64,000 nucleotides of DNA, taken from the NCBI GenBank assembly GCA_008921705.1, contig VFFE01007767.1:2089566-2153565 (forward strand), given 5' to 3'. The stretch's first letter is position 1. Every line of letters starts with the position of its first letter. Both the position numbers and the translations under genes were made by a program. Below the pieces are notes generated by a model. It had not been told where the DNA came from. It worked only from the letters and a program-made list of their open reading frames with translations, and did not search any database. The DNA comes from Burhinus oedicnemus. Its lineage: Eukaryota; Chordata; Aves; Charadriiformes; Burhinidae. Positions 39,101-46,409 of this stretch are shown in pieces.

Positions 39101-42100
39101 AATGCAAGTTTGCAATAAAGGGGGATATGATGGGGAAGAAAACACAGCTCATCAGCACAGCATTTCAACAGTGTCATGCATTTTGTGTGTGTATTCAGAT
39201 TCGAACTAGCAGTAATATCTTCGCTGATACAGCATCATGAGTAGCTCCCCAAAGATTTTTATGGGAGACATTGCACTTCAACTTCATTTAACTGAAACTG
39301 AGGCAGGGAGAGAAAAAATTACTTTACCAGGCCCCTAAGGCAGAGAAGAACCCAGCTCCCCGAATCATGGTGAGCTGCATCTGCATAGGGCATTGCAGCT
39401 GTAAAGCACAAGGTGACACTGAGATGGTGGTGTCTGATACATTATTAGCATCAAAAGCCATACGTCCCCCAGAAGGTACTACTGCCAGGTCAGGGCATTG
39501 CACACAAGGACTTGGCTTTGAGCTGCCTAATCAGCAGTTCTGGTCTAAAACTCCAAACACCTGGCTGGGTGAGGGTACAAGTTCATGGGTATGAGTAAAA
39601 GGGAAAAATTGCTTTGTTGTGGTGTATGACACTGTTATGGAGAAAAAAAAAGTGTGAACCTATCGCTATTCGTCCTCATTACTACTGGTGTCAGAATAAG
39701 AAGATCGTACTGTTACATGGAAACCTGAGTCACCACTCAAGACACTGCACATCCTGTAACACAAATGTTTCTTGGAAATGTGCTCCCAAGCAATTGCCAT
39801 AAACTGCTATTTGTTTGAATAACACAGAGTCCAGGAAATTAAGGTTAATGAGATCTGTTTTTGTCCTCTGATAGGAGAGAGTGTTTATTTGCATTAAATA
39901 TGGAGCCTTATGGTCATGATAAACTCATAGAGGAAATGAATTTTGTTGTGGTTTTATTTTTTTTAGTAGAAAGGCAGCAGTTCCTAAAGTGAGAGATAGT
40001 GTACAATGACACCACGAGATGTGCTGGAAGTGGAACTTGCTAAAAAAAGATCTAGAGAAATGGGAACGCAGTCACTGAGTCAGCATATCCACAGGCAACA
40101 AGTGCCATTATATGGCCTGGCCTAATTCTGGGAGCTCTGGCATGTAATGGGACTGGTAGGCGCCTACCACTTAGCAAATCTGGGCCTGAGGTACCATGAG
40201 CCTTGATGTCTTGTTCTGATACCAGCTCTCAGCACGAAGCGCAGTGTCAGCCTGCCCACTGATGCCTCGCTGGCTGTGGCTGGTTCGTGTCATAGCTCCT
40301 CCTTATTTAGAAATATGAGGGATATCAGGGTATCCATGGAGCAGCTGCACAGCCTTGTTACTGCTGATAAGCCTTTGTAGAGATGAACTGTGACTCTGGT
40401 CTGCCGCTGACTTTCTTGCTCCTGTGTTTTGATTGTGTGTAAAGTTTTTCTGTGTAAAATCCTCAGACAGTGTATAAAAAATAGCACAAAAGATGTAGAA
40501 ACTGTACTTTGTGAACCTCTGTATGCATGGGGAGTGCATGCATGAGCCAACCTGTGGATTTCTGTACCGTTGCTCATTCATCTCAGCTGGGAGAATGAGT
40601 CTCCTGACTCATCTTCTGCACGTCTTGATGCTCATATAAGTATAATCAGTCCTTCTGGTGTGTTAGGAGTCAGCTTCTACTCTCAAGCAATGTCAGCAGT
40701 AACGCTTTTGGCTCAGTGCCTTCAGGCACTTGAGGCCAGATTCATTTCCTTCTCGGTGAGCCGTCTTTGACTGTAGATTTCTCTCTTGCTCGTTCATAGG
40801 CATGGTGTCTCTTCAGGTCATTCCTTCACCCTGACGACTGGTGTTTATCCTAAGCTGTCACTAGCACTTAACAAACCAAGCCCCAAACAAAAGCCTGGTA
40901 TTATGAAACAGCATCTCGAGGGGACCTCATTTGAAAATAAAGAAAAAAGTCCCTTTAAATTTGCATTGCTGGGAATATACTACTTTTGGGCTAGTAGTGT
41001 GCCGTTCAGAGTTGCTTCTATAAATGAATGTAGCTCAGTGTTTCATTCTGCACTTCCATGAGTTCTGCAGGGTGCCACTGGCAATTCTGAAGCAGTGCTT
41101 TTAAGCTGCAGCAAGGATTTAGAAATGCTCAGACTGTGATCGTATTAACTGTGATGGAGCAGCGCTGCTCAGGTGTGAGCAACATTAGAAGCAGCAAAAT
41201 GTTGTAATTTGAAAATCAGCTTTTACTGGTACAAAACTTCCTTTCAAGGCTAGCCAGACACTCACATTTGGCGCTCCAGTGAGCTAGCAAGCCGTAGCGC
41301 CCTGCTGTGGGCCCTTCCATGTCAGGCTCCCTTTGATGTGTCCCAGCGGAACTTAATCAGATACTGTGAATCTTTTCAACTTCAATCTTATACAAACTAG
41401 GGATTTTTTTTTCAGCTGGAAAATGAATAGGGCAAGGTACCACTGTGTTGGAAATAAGGTAATCAGTGTGAACTTGCATATTCTGGAGGCCTTATTAGAA
41501 CAGAAGCTCTAGGTAACAACCCATGCTGGCCACATGCATAGCGCAGAGCAGTAACATCATGCACTGTTCTGCCAGAATTTGGAATCTTGCCCCGAAGAAA
41601 GACAGCAATCAGACGACAACTTCAGACATGCCTTTGCAGCAGTAAACAGAGTGGTGAGTTCATGAGGTCTGCGCTTCCCTTGAGAATATGATGATTAATT
41701 TGGGGGAAAAAAAAGTCCTGTAAAGGTAACAGCCCTGAATAACTAAGTAATCCAACTTTCCCCCTTAGGTGTATGGGGCTGCAACAGGATCTCCCACAGA
41801 TAGTGACCATCCTAAAGAGAAGAGGGAAGGGAAAACTGAAGAAGAATTGGGTTCTGATTCATCCAGCACAGCTGACAGTAAAATTGGCTTTTCAATGAAT
41901 GACAGTCCTACATTTAGCAAGGGTTGGTTTGTAGACAGTAGAGACTATTCTAAGAAAAACCTTCAGAATACAAGCACAAACCTGTCTGGTGTCAGTTTGC
42001 CAGAGGATGACAAACGAAGAGGGGCTGCAGATATTTTAGGATCCCATTTTCCAGCTGTTGAAACTGGAAAACAAAAGCCAAACTACAGACTCTCACGCGA

Positions 42101-45100
42101 TGCTCACCAGGGCCTGCCACAGGGTGAAGCCTTGCAGAGCACAGGCAAGCATATCCCCGTCAGCAGCGCTGCCCCTCTCGTGAGGCACACGCAGGAGGGT
42201 ATGGGCCCTCAACCTTCCTCACAGGAGCAAGAAGCTTCCGCAGTCAACTACAGTCAGGTTGTGCTAAGACCCAAAGTGTCCAGAAGTAACAGCGTGAACA
42301 GCATTGAAGAGACAGACTCTCCGGCTAGCTCTCCAAGGGAAGACAACCCGCTCACAGAAAACATCGCCTTCATGATTACTAAAACAGCTGTCCAGGTCCT
42401 CTCGAGCGGGGAAGTTCATGATATAGTCAGCCGGAAAGGTGGAGATGTACAAACAGTGAACATCGACGCGAGGAAGGACGTGGCGTCCGAGAAGGGTATC
42501 CCAGAAAACACAGACAGCGAAGAGCCAGTGGTGTGTCTGGACAAAAAACCCGTCATCATAATTTTTGATGAACCGATGGACATTAGGTCAGCATATAAGC
42601 GGCTTTCTACAATTTTTGAGGAGTGTGATGAGGAGTTGGAGAAAATGATGACAGAGGAAAAGATAGAAGAGGAAGAGGAGGAGGAAGAAAATGAAGCACG
42701 TGAAATCTCTGAGAGCCAGAAGGAAGAGCCACCAGCGGGTAATGACAGAAAAGCAATCACAGAGTATTCAGCAGCTCACGGTCTCAACGAGCGGTACATA
42801 TTTAACCCTCAGTCTTCCTCTGACTCTGCAGAAACCAGACCTGCTGCAGAGGAGGACAGCACAAAGACGAATTTTAACAAATACCGTCAGATCTATGGGC
42901 TAAATACAGAGGCAAACTCGGACTCTGCTGACCAGTTTGGAAACAGGCAAGATTCTAAGAAAAAGTTTAAGTTCAAATTCCCTAAAAAGCAGCTGGCTGC
43001 TCTGACGCAGGCAATACGGACAGGAACCAAGACCGGGAAGAAGACCTTGCAGGTTGTGGTCTATGAAGAAGAGGAGGAAGATGGGACCCTGAAGCAGCAC
43101 AAGGAAGCAAAGAGATTTGAAATCACCGGGTCTCAGCCTGAGGACAGTGACAAAAGTCCTTCTGGGAAGCAAGAGGAACCCCCTGGAGCTGCAGTGTCCC
43201 TGTCTAGGACTGATGAAATTCGACAGAGTACATACCGAACGCTAGACAGCCTTGAGCAGACTATAAAGCAGCTGGAAAACACCATCAGTGAAATGAGTCC
43301 AAAATCTATCCCTGAAAGCACATACAGCTCTGAGGGAAGCACTGTCCCCTTCTCTGCCCAGATAGTACCAGAGACCCCACCCCGAGAGCTTGTAGTGCTG
43401 GATGAGAGCCTTGCTGGCGTAGAGCCCCCTCCGTCAATCCCAGCCACTTCACGTAAGGTACCTTAGTCCGAGAAACCAAACCTCCAGCTGCTTTCTAAAA
43501 TCTGCAATAATCACCATTAAACAAGAGGGTCTTGTGATTTGTTTGCTTCCTTTCAGGTGGCTTGTTTGGGCTCCCCATGAGGTGTCTAACAGCTAATAGA
43601 CTGTTGGTTGTTTTTTTTTTAATCTTTGCTGCTGATTGGTGATGGGCAAATGCAGGGGAGCTGGGTCGAATAATCCGCTGTGTGAAATGACAAGCGTCAC
43701 TGACATGAAATCCAGGCTGATCAGTAGCTGAGCAGTTTTCTCCATTTGATTCTGGAAATTAACACCTGCGGTGTGAAGCTCCTGAACTTTCCCTGCATGT
43801 ATACTGTGGCTTTTTTTTTTTTTGGCGCATGGTGTGCAGTCTCCTCCTCAAGCACACCGGTACTGATCACGCCTTCTCCTTGTCTCCCCTCCCTGCCCCC
43901 CCACTCGTTTTCGCAGGGCTCCAGCGCTGCCTCCCAGACAAGCCGGATGCCGGTTCCCATGGCTTCAAAAACTAGACAAGGAAGCATGGAGAAAGCAGGC
44001 AAACAGCACAAGCTGCAGGATCCACGCCAATACAGACAGGTAGTTTTACCCTAAACCCAGTGTTTGGATGGACATGTCATGTTTATTAACTTAAAAACTC
44101 CAGTACCTGACTGAGATTATACCAAATAACGGATGCCTGTCATTCGAGCGAGGTCTAACTGGACGTCCTGGATCCTGGGGGCATGACAGTATCTACTGAT
44201 CTTTTCACCATGCTTGTGCATGCATGTCTGCAATAAAACACCTGCTGCTTTTGTTTGTTTGTTTGTTCTGGTTTGGGGTTTGGGTTTTGTTTTTTGGGGG
44301 GATTTTTTTTGTGCGTTTTTTTTGTTTTGGTTTTTTTTTGTTTTTTTTTTTAAACTGTGGTATTCAGCTGTAATTTTAAGATGTCAACTGCCTGTTTACT
44401 TTCCCTTTGGTAAATGTGGTGGTTTCTTAGGAGAGCTGGGAATGCTTCTCTTCAGAGAGTCTTTACAGGAAGCCTTGGACACTAACCTGTCGGTGTAGTA
44501 GATGCACATTAACTCTCCGGCCAGACATGTCTATTCACACGTTAATAATGCAGAAGCATGGCCTATGTAGTGACGGGTCTATAACCCATAGATTGCACCT
44601 TCTCACAAAAGCTTTGTTGGCTCTTTCCCTCTCTCTATGCACTCTTCATTGGGCACTTTGGGTTTTCTACCAGGTCCAGTCCACGGCTGCAAGACTTAGC
44701 TCAGGCCTCGAACTGTTAATTCTTATTCTCTGTAGGGCTGTTTTCCCAGGTCCTGTTGGTTTATCATGTTACTGGCTTTCTGACAAACTGTCTCCTGCCA
44801 TCTTTATTTGCAGGCTAATGGAAGTGCTAAGAAAGCTGGTGGGGACTATAAGGCTACTTCCCCTACCCTACCTGCTTCTAAGATCCCAGCCTTTTCTCCC
44901 ACTTCTGGGAAAAGCAGCTCAGCACCTGCTTCTAGCGGTGACAGCTCTAACCCTCTTAATCCACCTACTAAATCCTCCATTCCTTCCTCTAACCTTCTCG
45001 GTCCTCAGACAGGTCGCATAACTTACTCTACCTCCCTCATCCCCTCTGTCTCTAACGGCTCCTCCAAGTTTCAGAGCCCCACTTACCCAGGGAAAGGTCA

Positions 45101-45308
45101 CCATCTCTCCTTCTCACTACAGACTCAAAACGGCCGGCCACCCCCTCCTTCCTCCTCTACCTCCCCCCCCTCCTCTACCTCTCCCACTTCACTGAACCAA
45201 GGTATGAAGAGCATCAGGACAATCCACACACCTAGCTTCACCAGCTACAAGGCACAGAACGGAAATGCCGGCAAGTCCACCCCACCCACGGCCAAGGAGC
45301 CATCTTAA
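3000..45308 (+). CDS. KIAA1217: KIAA1217 (sickle tail homologue), C-terminal part, 14 exons
   Basis: Spliced coding region, joined as 3000-3104, 3536-3588, 10476-10636, 17211-17386, 24582-24712, 24958-25105, 26768-27269, 27994-28174, 33857-34011, 34635-34781, 38195-38314, 41769-43457, 43917-44039 and 44814-45308. All junctions are AG/GT and all phases agree, giving 1394 residues and a TAA stop. I recognise the protein from motifs shared with mammalian KIAA1217/Skt, such as MEKQIASLTGLVQSALFKG, LEDPVQRQR, KKPVIIIFDEPMDIRSAYKR and KKFKFKFPKKQLAALTQAIR. Order: N-terminal helix, coiled coils (about residues 90-270), Ser/Gln-rich linker, proline-rich segment, acidic region, basic KFKFKFPKK block, second coiled coil, Ser/Pro-rich tail. 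The family (KIAA1217, SRCIN1/p140Cap) comprises cytoplasmic, cytoskeleton-associated scaffolds; mouse Skt is needed for intervertebral disc development. Mammalian proteins are about 1.9k residues, so the N-terminal third lies upstream. The annotation is by recall and motif, not by database search. Confidence 0.95.
3536..3588 (+). CDS. KIAA1217: KIAA1217 small exon (53 bp)
   Basis: The acceptor is ttacttag and the donor GCAG/gtaaga. It reads (S)EKMMLKVVSSKSSIDTA and ends one base into a Gly codon. It continues SKDASSEKMM across the junction with the previous exon, as in mammalian KIAA1217. Skipping it would shift the frame (53 bp). Confidence 0.9.
4913..5022 (+). mobile_element. CR1 LINE 3'-end fragment, sense
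   Basis: The stretch reads like the CR1 3' terminus: 'gagatcctgatctaagtggg', then 'ttggaccagatgacctccac', then 'caacctaaattattcagtga'. The end resembles the ATTCTGTGATTC-type tail. It is heavily 5'-truncated, as is usual for CR1, and diverged. Confidence 0.75.
9378..9480 (+). repeat. Possible MIR-like SINE remnant
   Basis: 'ataatgcaatggttagagag' followed by 'ggatctggcactgtgattgg' resembles the 5' half of MIR/CORE-SINEs (a tRNA-derived A-box-like start, then 'ggctctgccac'). It is strongly diverged and the call is weak. Confidence 0.3.
10476..10636 (+). CDS. KIAA1217: KIAA1217 exon, start of coiled-coil region
   Basis: The acceptor is cttattgcag and the donor CTACAG/gtatgc. It reads (G)AATISGGKNALGTGES, then SMKVSLHGMKRNVSDLRVQL and HQMKQLQ, and ends in phase 0. 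The second half is heptad-like (leucine and methionine at a/d positions with Gln, Lys and Arg between) and begins the central coiled coil. The equivalent mammalian segment has the same EMRRSVAELR-type helix. Confidence 0.92.
10965..11110. repeat. Possible ancient amniote interspersed repeat
   Basis: 'ccctgcaatgctatgtgctgtataaacac' (interrupted) with a following 'acaattgagacag' resembles an ancient repeat seen in many amniote genomes ('gtgctgtacaaacacatag...'). The similarity is from memory and is short. Confidence 0.3.
15400..15560 (+). repeat. Possible MIR-like SINE remnant, sense
   Basis: 'ctcactgacctgggatcagt', then 'cccaagtcacttccctgtgt', then 'caaatttccccactttttaa' resembles the MIR core ('tgtgaccttgggcaagtcac...tcagtttccccatctgtaaa'). 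It is ancient and diverged. Confidence 0.4.
17211..17386 (+). CDS. KIAA1217: KIAA1217 exon, central coiled coil
   Basis: The acceptor tgtgcaacag joins phase 0, and the donor is TTATG/gtaggt, with the Cys codon split over the next intron. It reads LQNQEMLRAMVKKAELEING, then KRLEDPVQRQRNLVEQERQK and EEEKIVKKL(C). This highly charged helix is a strong coiled-coil match to the family. The reading frame stays open upstream of the acceptor to 17136, with an ATG at 17163; see the separate finding. An AG at 17159-17160 cannot serve as an in-frame acceptor, because it would add 50 bp. Confidence 0.94.
17387..24581 (+). other. KIAA1217 intron (7.2 kb)
   Basis: Longest intron in the window. It contains a 23-bp near-tandem duplication (18472-18515, 'tgtagtcttaaataa' twice) and the antisense CR1 copy at 20788-22080. 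The remaining sequence is AT-rich, with no exon recognised. Confidence 0.75.
20788..22080 (-). mobile_element. CR1 LINE fragment, antisense to KIAA1217
   Basis: The + strand starts with 'tcatagaatcatagaatgcc', the reverse complement of the CR1 3' octamer tail, then 'gggacctcaaggatcatcta'. On the - strand, 21195 to 20824 is open for 123 codons and reads like the CR1 reverse transcriptase C-terminus (YEERLRELGLFSLEK, FQYLKGGYKEDRD). Further + strand blocks at about 21335-21400 ('caccaatccctgtggaaccc') and 21870-21960 ('ataccatctggcctgggtga') also match CR1-type consensus by memory. Some internal parts appear deleted. The start is clear; the end (22080) is approximate. Confidence 0.85.
24582..24712 (+). 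CDS. KIAA1217: KIAA1217 exon, coiled coil continued
   Basis: The acceptor is tgttttgccag and the donor AAAG/gtacat. It reads (C)ELEAFVEDLKRDSTASSK, then TVTLKDVEDGAFLLRQVGEA and VATLK. The VTLKDVEDGAFLLRQVGEAV block is nearly invariant in the family and shared with SRCIN1/p140Cap. The T-rich tract immediately before the acceptor is a good polypyrimidine tract. Confidence 0.95.
24958..25105 (+). CDS. KIAA1217: KIAA1217 exon, helical core
   Basis: The acceptor is tctttgcag and the donor AGGAG/gtgatt. It reads (G)DFPTLQNKMRAILRIEVEA, then VRFLKEEPHKLDSLLKRVRS and MTDILTMLR(R). It lies only 245 bp after the previous exon, the shortest intron of this gene in the window. Recalled family sequences are nearly identical here, so this is probably a structured helical core, not a loose linker. 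Confidence 0.95.
25106..26767 (+). other. KIAA1217 intron (1.7 kb)
   Basis: AT-rich intron with no recognised repeat or exon. A T9 run directly follows the donor at 25110. Confidence 0.7.
26768..27269 (+). CDS. KIAA1217: KIAA1217 exon, Ser/Gln/His-rich linker
   Basis: The acceptor is tgcgcag and the donor ATTGAG/gtacgg. It is 502 bp: one base closing the Arg codon and then 167 codons. It begins HVTEGLLRGVDPSQAVQYSP, passes through a low-complexity stretch rich in Ser, Gln, His, Ala and Pro (with QSSPVVIHQSQHSSALVNH), and ends SLFIEEIHSASTRNRAVSIE. The two ends are conserved with mammals and the middle is divergent. A +1-frame open stretch (ATG at 26881) overlaps it. Confidence 0.93.
27270..27993 (+). 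other. KIAA1217 intron (0.7 kb)
   Basis: AT-rich intron with nothing recognised. The +1-frame open stretch of the preceding exon ends in its first 120 bp. Confidence 0.7.
27994..28174 (+). CDS. KIAA1217: KIAA1217 exon, KAEKKWEEKRQ helix
   Basis: The acceptor is ttgtctag and the donor TCAG/gtaagg. It reads KAEKKWEEKRQNLDHYNGKE, then FEKLLEEAQANIMKSIPNLE, then MPPQPAALPKGDAVEKLEVS. It ends one base into a Glu codon. The first 40 residues are a conserved charged helix, and the tail is a Pro-rich spacer. Confidence 0.95.
28495..29760 (+). mobile_element. Ancient CR1/L2-like LINE remnant, sense, in pieces
   Basis: The first piece at 28495-28610 ('tactgcgttcagttttgcac', 'ggaaagaaccacaaagagtt') resembles the RT C-terminal coding region of CR1/L2. 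The second piece at 29330-29760 ('agcttgaagatgtgaaggct', 'ttaggtattaggaaaaaaaa', 'agatccccatcactggagag', 'ccttccagtcctatttcttt') follows the order expected toward the 3' end. It is highly diverged, and the middle is not recognisable. Confidence 0.6.
30190..30440 (-). mobile_element. Ancient CR1/L2-like LINE remnant, antisense
   Basis: 'cagttgcccttctctaactc', then 'tgtccttctggagctgtgga', then 'gaccagagctgcatgctgga', then 'ctcaaggtgttggtatgcca' matches the reverse complement of the LINE segment 'accgcacctggagtactgcgt...tgggcaccacag'. It lies opposite to the neighbouring sense copy, so it is an independent insertion. Confidence 0.6.
32530..32680. repeat. Possible old interspersed repeat
   Basis: 'tgccgggtcagatgagggct' and 'gcccagagggaatccttagc' sit in the order of a repeat I associate with reptile and bird genomes. 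The resemblance is weak. Confidence 0.25.
33295..33325. repeat. Perfect 11-bp inverted repeat, 9-nt loop
   Basis: AGTTTTGTCCA at 33295-33305 pairs exactly with TGGACAAAACT at 33315-33325, with nine bases between. It is too short for a pre-miRNA by itself and no function is assigned. Confidence 0.6.
33857..34011 (+). CDS. KIAA1217: KIAA1217 exon, proline-rich segment
   Basis: The acceptor is tacttgcag and the donor GTCAAG/gtttga. It reads (E)EAPDGEQDNDKLTK, then SPPPPPPRRSYLPGSGLTTT, then RSGDVIYAARKEAAAVK. The SPPPPPPRRSYLPGSG stretch is a likely SH3/WW-type ligand (inference) and is conserved in mammalian KIAA1217. The donor deviates from consensus at +3 to +5 (gtttga). Confidence 0.93.
34012..34634 (+). 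other. KIAA1217 intron (0.6 kb)
   Basis: Begins with the weak donor gtttga. No repeat or exon is recognised. Confidence 0.7.
34635..34781 (+). CDS. KIAA1217: KIAA1217 exon, acidic segment
   Basis: The acceptor is ccccttgtag and the donor TTACAG/gtatgc. It has 49 codons in phase 0 at both ends, so it could be skipped without a frameshift. It reads ECSEDAGQIAQSKATKEDQT and ends AAKDEEEEEGDKIMAELQ. The Glu run followed by GDKIMAELQ matches the mammalian protein. The N-terminal half is poorly conserved. Confidence 0.92.
35960..37080 (+). mobile_element. Ancient CR1/L3-like LINE remnant, sense
   Basis: Begins within RT-derived sequence ('ggctcattagtctgatatca', 'gtcacaggcagaataatgga', 'tggaacacagatttgtcaaa') and ends with the 3' pattern 'ccaagggaaatggtggtttc', 'ttcatcgcttaaagtctgaa'. 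The order fits a sense insertion of roughly 1.1 kb. There are many stops, so it is inactive. Its ends are approximate. Confidence 0.6.
37880..38000 (+). repeat. MIR-like SINE remnant, sense
   Basis: 'acctctgtgcaccttttctc', then 'cccatctgtaaaaacagaaa', then 'gtccctgcagggaacactga' resembles the MIR 3' core ('cctctgtgcctcagtttccccatctgtaaaatgggg...'). It is diverged but in the right order. Confidence 0.45.
38195..38314 (+). CDS. KIAA1217: KIAA1217 exon (40 codons)
   Basis: The acceptor is ttatttcctag and the donor GAAG/gtaaca. It reads AFQKCSFMDVNSNSHAEQSR, then NDTHVKDIRPGTLMHHKEKK. It is in phase 0 at both ends. The AFQKCSFMDVNSNSHAE motif and terminal KEKK match mammalian KIAA1217. The frame continues open downstream of the donor, which would allow intron-retention readthrough, but gtaaca is an acceptable donor and the next exon joins in frame. 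Confidence 0.92.
38315..41768 (+). other. KIAA1217 intron (3.5 kb)
   Basis: Contains a MIR-like antisense stretch at 39280-39370. The rest is ordinary intronic sequence with no recognised exon. Confidence 0.7.
39280..39370 (-). repeat. MIR-like SINE remnant, antisense
   Basis: 'catttaactgaaactgaggc', then 'agggagagaaaaaattactt', then 'ccctaaggcagagaagaacc', then 'cagctcccc' matches the reverse complement of the MIR core ('aaactgaggcacagagagg...taagtaacttgccc...cagagctggg'). Confidence 0.5.
41769..43457 (+). CDS. KIAA1217: KIAA1217 large exon (563 codons)
   Basis: The acceptor is cccccttag and the donor CGTAAG/gtacct, 1689 bp, phase 0 at both ends. The first 200 codons (VYGAATGSPTDSDHPKEKRE onward) are Ser-rich and divergent. 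Then come, in order: ENIAFMITKTAVQVLSSGEV; HDIVSRKGGDVQTVNIDARK; KKPVIIIFDEPMDIRSAYKR (about 42543-42603) with LSTIFEECDEELEKMM; a Glu run; KKKFKFKFPKKQLAALTQAI (from about 42957) with GKKTLQVVVYEEEEEDG; and a second coiled coil, RTLDSLEQTIKQLENTISEM. These blocks match mammalian KIAA1217. The presence of one huge exon is also as expected for this gene. Confidence 0.96.
43458..43916 (+). other. KIAA1217 intron (0.46 kb)
   Basis: Contains T runs (43612-43621, 43811-43822) and a C-rich tract just before the acceptor. Nothing else is recognised. Confidence 0.7.
43917..44039 (+). CDS. KIAA1217: KIAA1217 penultimate exon
   Basis: The acceptor is gttttcgcag, preceded by a C-rich tract, and the donor is AGACAG/gtagtt. 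It has 41 codons in phase 0 at both ends: GSSAASQTSRMPVPMASKTR, then QGSMEKAGKQHKLQDPRQYR with a final Q. The QTSRMPVPM and KLQDPRQYRQ motifs are conserved with mammals. Skipping would keep the frame. Confidence 0.95.
44040..44813 (+). other. KIAA1217 last intron (0.8 kb)
   Basis: Dominated by the T/G low-complexity tract at 44248-44353. No exon is recognised. The open frame at 44527-45021 runs into the last exon in a different frame and is a shadow. Confidence 0.7.
44248..44353 (+). repeat. (TTTG)n and poly(T/G) low-complexity tract
   Basis: Starts with TTTG units (about 44250-44266), passes through TTTGGGG-type runs, and ends in T8 to T12 runs interrupted by single G. In the transcript it would be a 100-nt U/G-rich tract. 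Confidence 0.85.
44814..45308 (+). CDS. KIAA1217: KIAA1217 terminal coding exon
   Basis: The acceptor is ttatttgcag. It has 164 codons and a TAA at 45306-45308. It begins ANGSAKKAGGDYKATSPTLP and is Ser/Pro/Thr-rich throughout (PPPPSSSTSPPSSTSPTSLN). It ends SIRTIHTPSFTSYKAQNGNA followed by GKSTPPTAKEPS. The AKSIRTIHTPS-type end is the typical KIAA1217 C-terminus. The tail is probably unstructured and phosphorylatable (inference from composition). Confidence 0.96.
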   Translation, partial: ANGSAKKAGGDYKATSPTLPASKIPAFSPTSGKSSSAPASSGDSSNPLNPPTKSSIPSSNLLGPQTGRITYSTSLIPSVSNGSSKFQSPTYPGKGHHLSFSLQTQNGRPPPPSSSTSPPSSTSPTSLNQGMKSIRTIHTPSFTSYKAQNGNAGKSTPPTAKEPS

Positions 45309-45988
45309 AGGCCAAGCACAGCTCGCGTGCAAGTTCACCAAGGCTTTTTGTTCATTTTCAAAGAATCCGCAGCCAGTATTTTAACCAGGGAATGTAACCA
45401 GTTTGCTGTATCGCTGGAGGCTTAATACTAATCATGTGCTAAATACTGAATTACTACACTAGATTAGAGTAAAGCTTTTTTGTAAAACTGTTGCTGTTGT
45501 AATGATAAGAGAGCGTTTTCTTTCTTTAGGCAGCACCTCTTACAAAAAAGTGTGAAGGTGTGTGAGTGAACTGGAGTGCGTGTGCACAGCGGTGTACTGA
45601 GCATGGGAACATGTATGGTTAAAAATTTAGTAAGTTGTTTTGTATAAAGCTATTTTTCATTATGGGGACTAGAAGTGAACAGAGATATACTAAAGTGTGA
45701 TTATACACAACTGTAAAACTGAAACTAAAATATTTTTCTTTTATTTTGGTGTTATTTAGCTTTGTTACAGATTTCTATTTTTGTCAACAAATGTCATGGT
45801 TCCTTTCAAGATCTTTTTGCCAAAACATTTTGATACTATTGTAATGTACATTTGAAAGTAGTATGCTGGACAGTAAACCTCTACACAGGAACCAGAACAA
45901 GACTGATCTTAGTGTGTATGAGGGAACTCAACCTGTTGCACTGCCATTTACATGATATTTAAGAATTTGCCAAGCCAAGGAAAAAAAA

Positions 45989-45994
45989 AATAAA
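45989..45994 (+). terminator. Poly(A) signal, proximal
   Basis: AATAAA at the end of a 10-A run about 680 bp after the KIAA1217 stop, with T-rich sequence downstream. It is a candidate proximal cleavage signal. Confidence 0.45.
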
Positions 45995-46179
45995 TTGTTT
46001 TACACATAGAGGTAGTTGCTGATTACTTTTTTTCTTAGCTTAATCCACCTTCTTCCTTCAATTTTATTTTACTGAGACCTGGTAACCCATTAATGTATTG
46101 CATTGTGGATTTTAAAATGTACACTTCTGTACTGTTCTGTATACTGGCAGACTTTTGTACATATCTATAAATATATATA

Positions 46180-46189
46180 AATAAATAAA
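46180..46189 (+). terminator. Poly(A) signal pair, middle
   Basis: Two overlapping AATAAA hexamers (46180-46185 and 46184-46189), followed at once by a TGTATGTGGCTGG downstream element typical of GU-rich cleavage-factor sites. Confidence 0.55.
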
Positions 46190-46336
46190 TACTGTATGTG
46201 GCTGGGCACATAGAGTAGTTTTACCACACCAAAGTTAATTTTTATGCATGCTTAAAAATATATATGGGGAAGGGGTAAAAAAGACAGATATCAAATAGGA
46301 AAAAAGCAAGAAGCTTGCATAGCTCATGGTTTTGTA

Positions 46337-46409
46337 AATAAATTTATTTGTATAACACCATAATGTAATATACAGAACTATGATAAGCAAAGATCTTTAC
46401 AAAAATAAA
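46337..46409 (+). terminator. Poly(A) signals, distal
   Basis: AATAAA at 46337-46342 and again at 46404-46409. The second is followed by a T/G-rich stretch (about 46420-46440). This is the most distal plausible end of the KIAA1217 transcript. Confidence 0.5.

Noticed and set aside
42416..42760. 114-codon - strand open frame in the large KIAA1217 exon
   Set aside because: Antisense shadow; its Ser run is the complement of the Glu run.
44527..45021. 164-codon + strand open frame over the last KIAA1217 intron and exon
   Set aside because: Out of frame with the recognised C-terminal exon; Leu-rich translation of a CT-rich strand.
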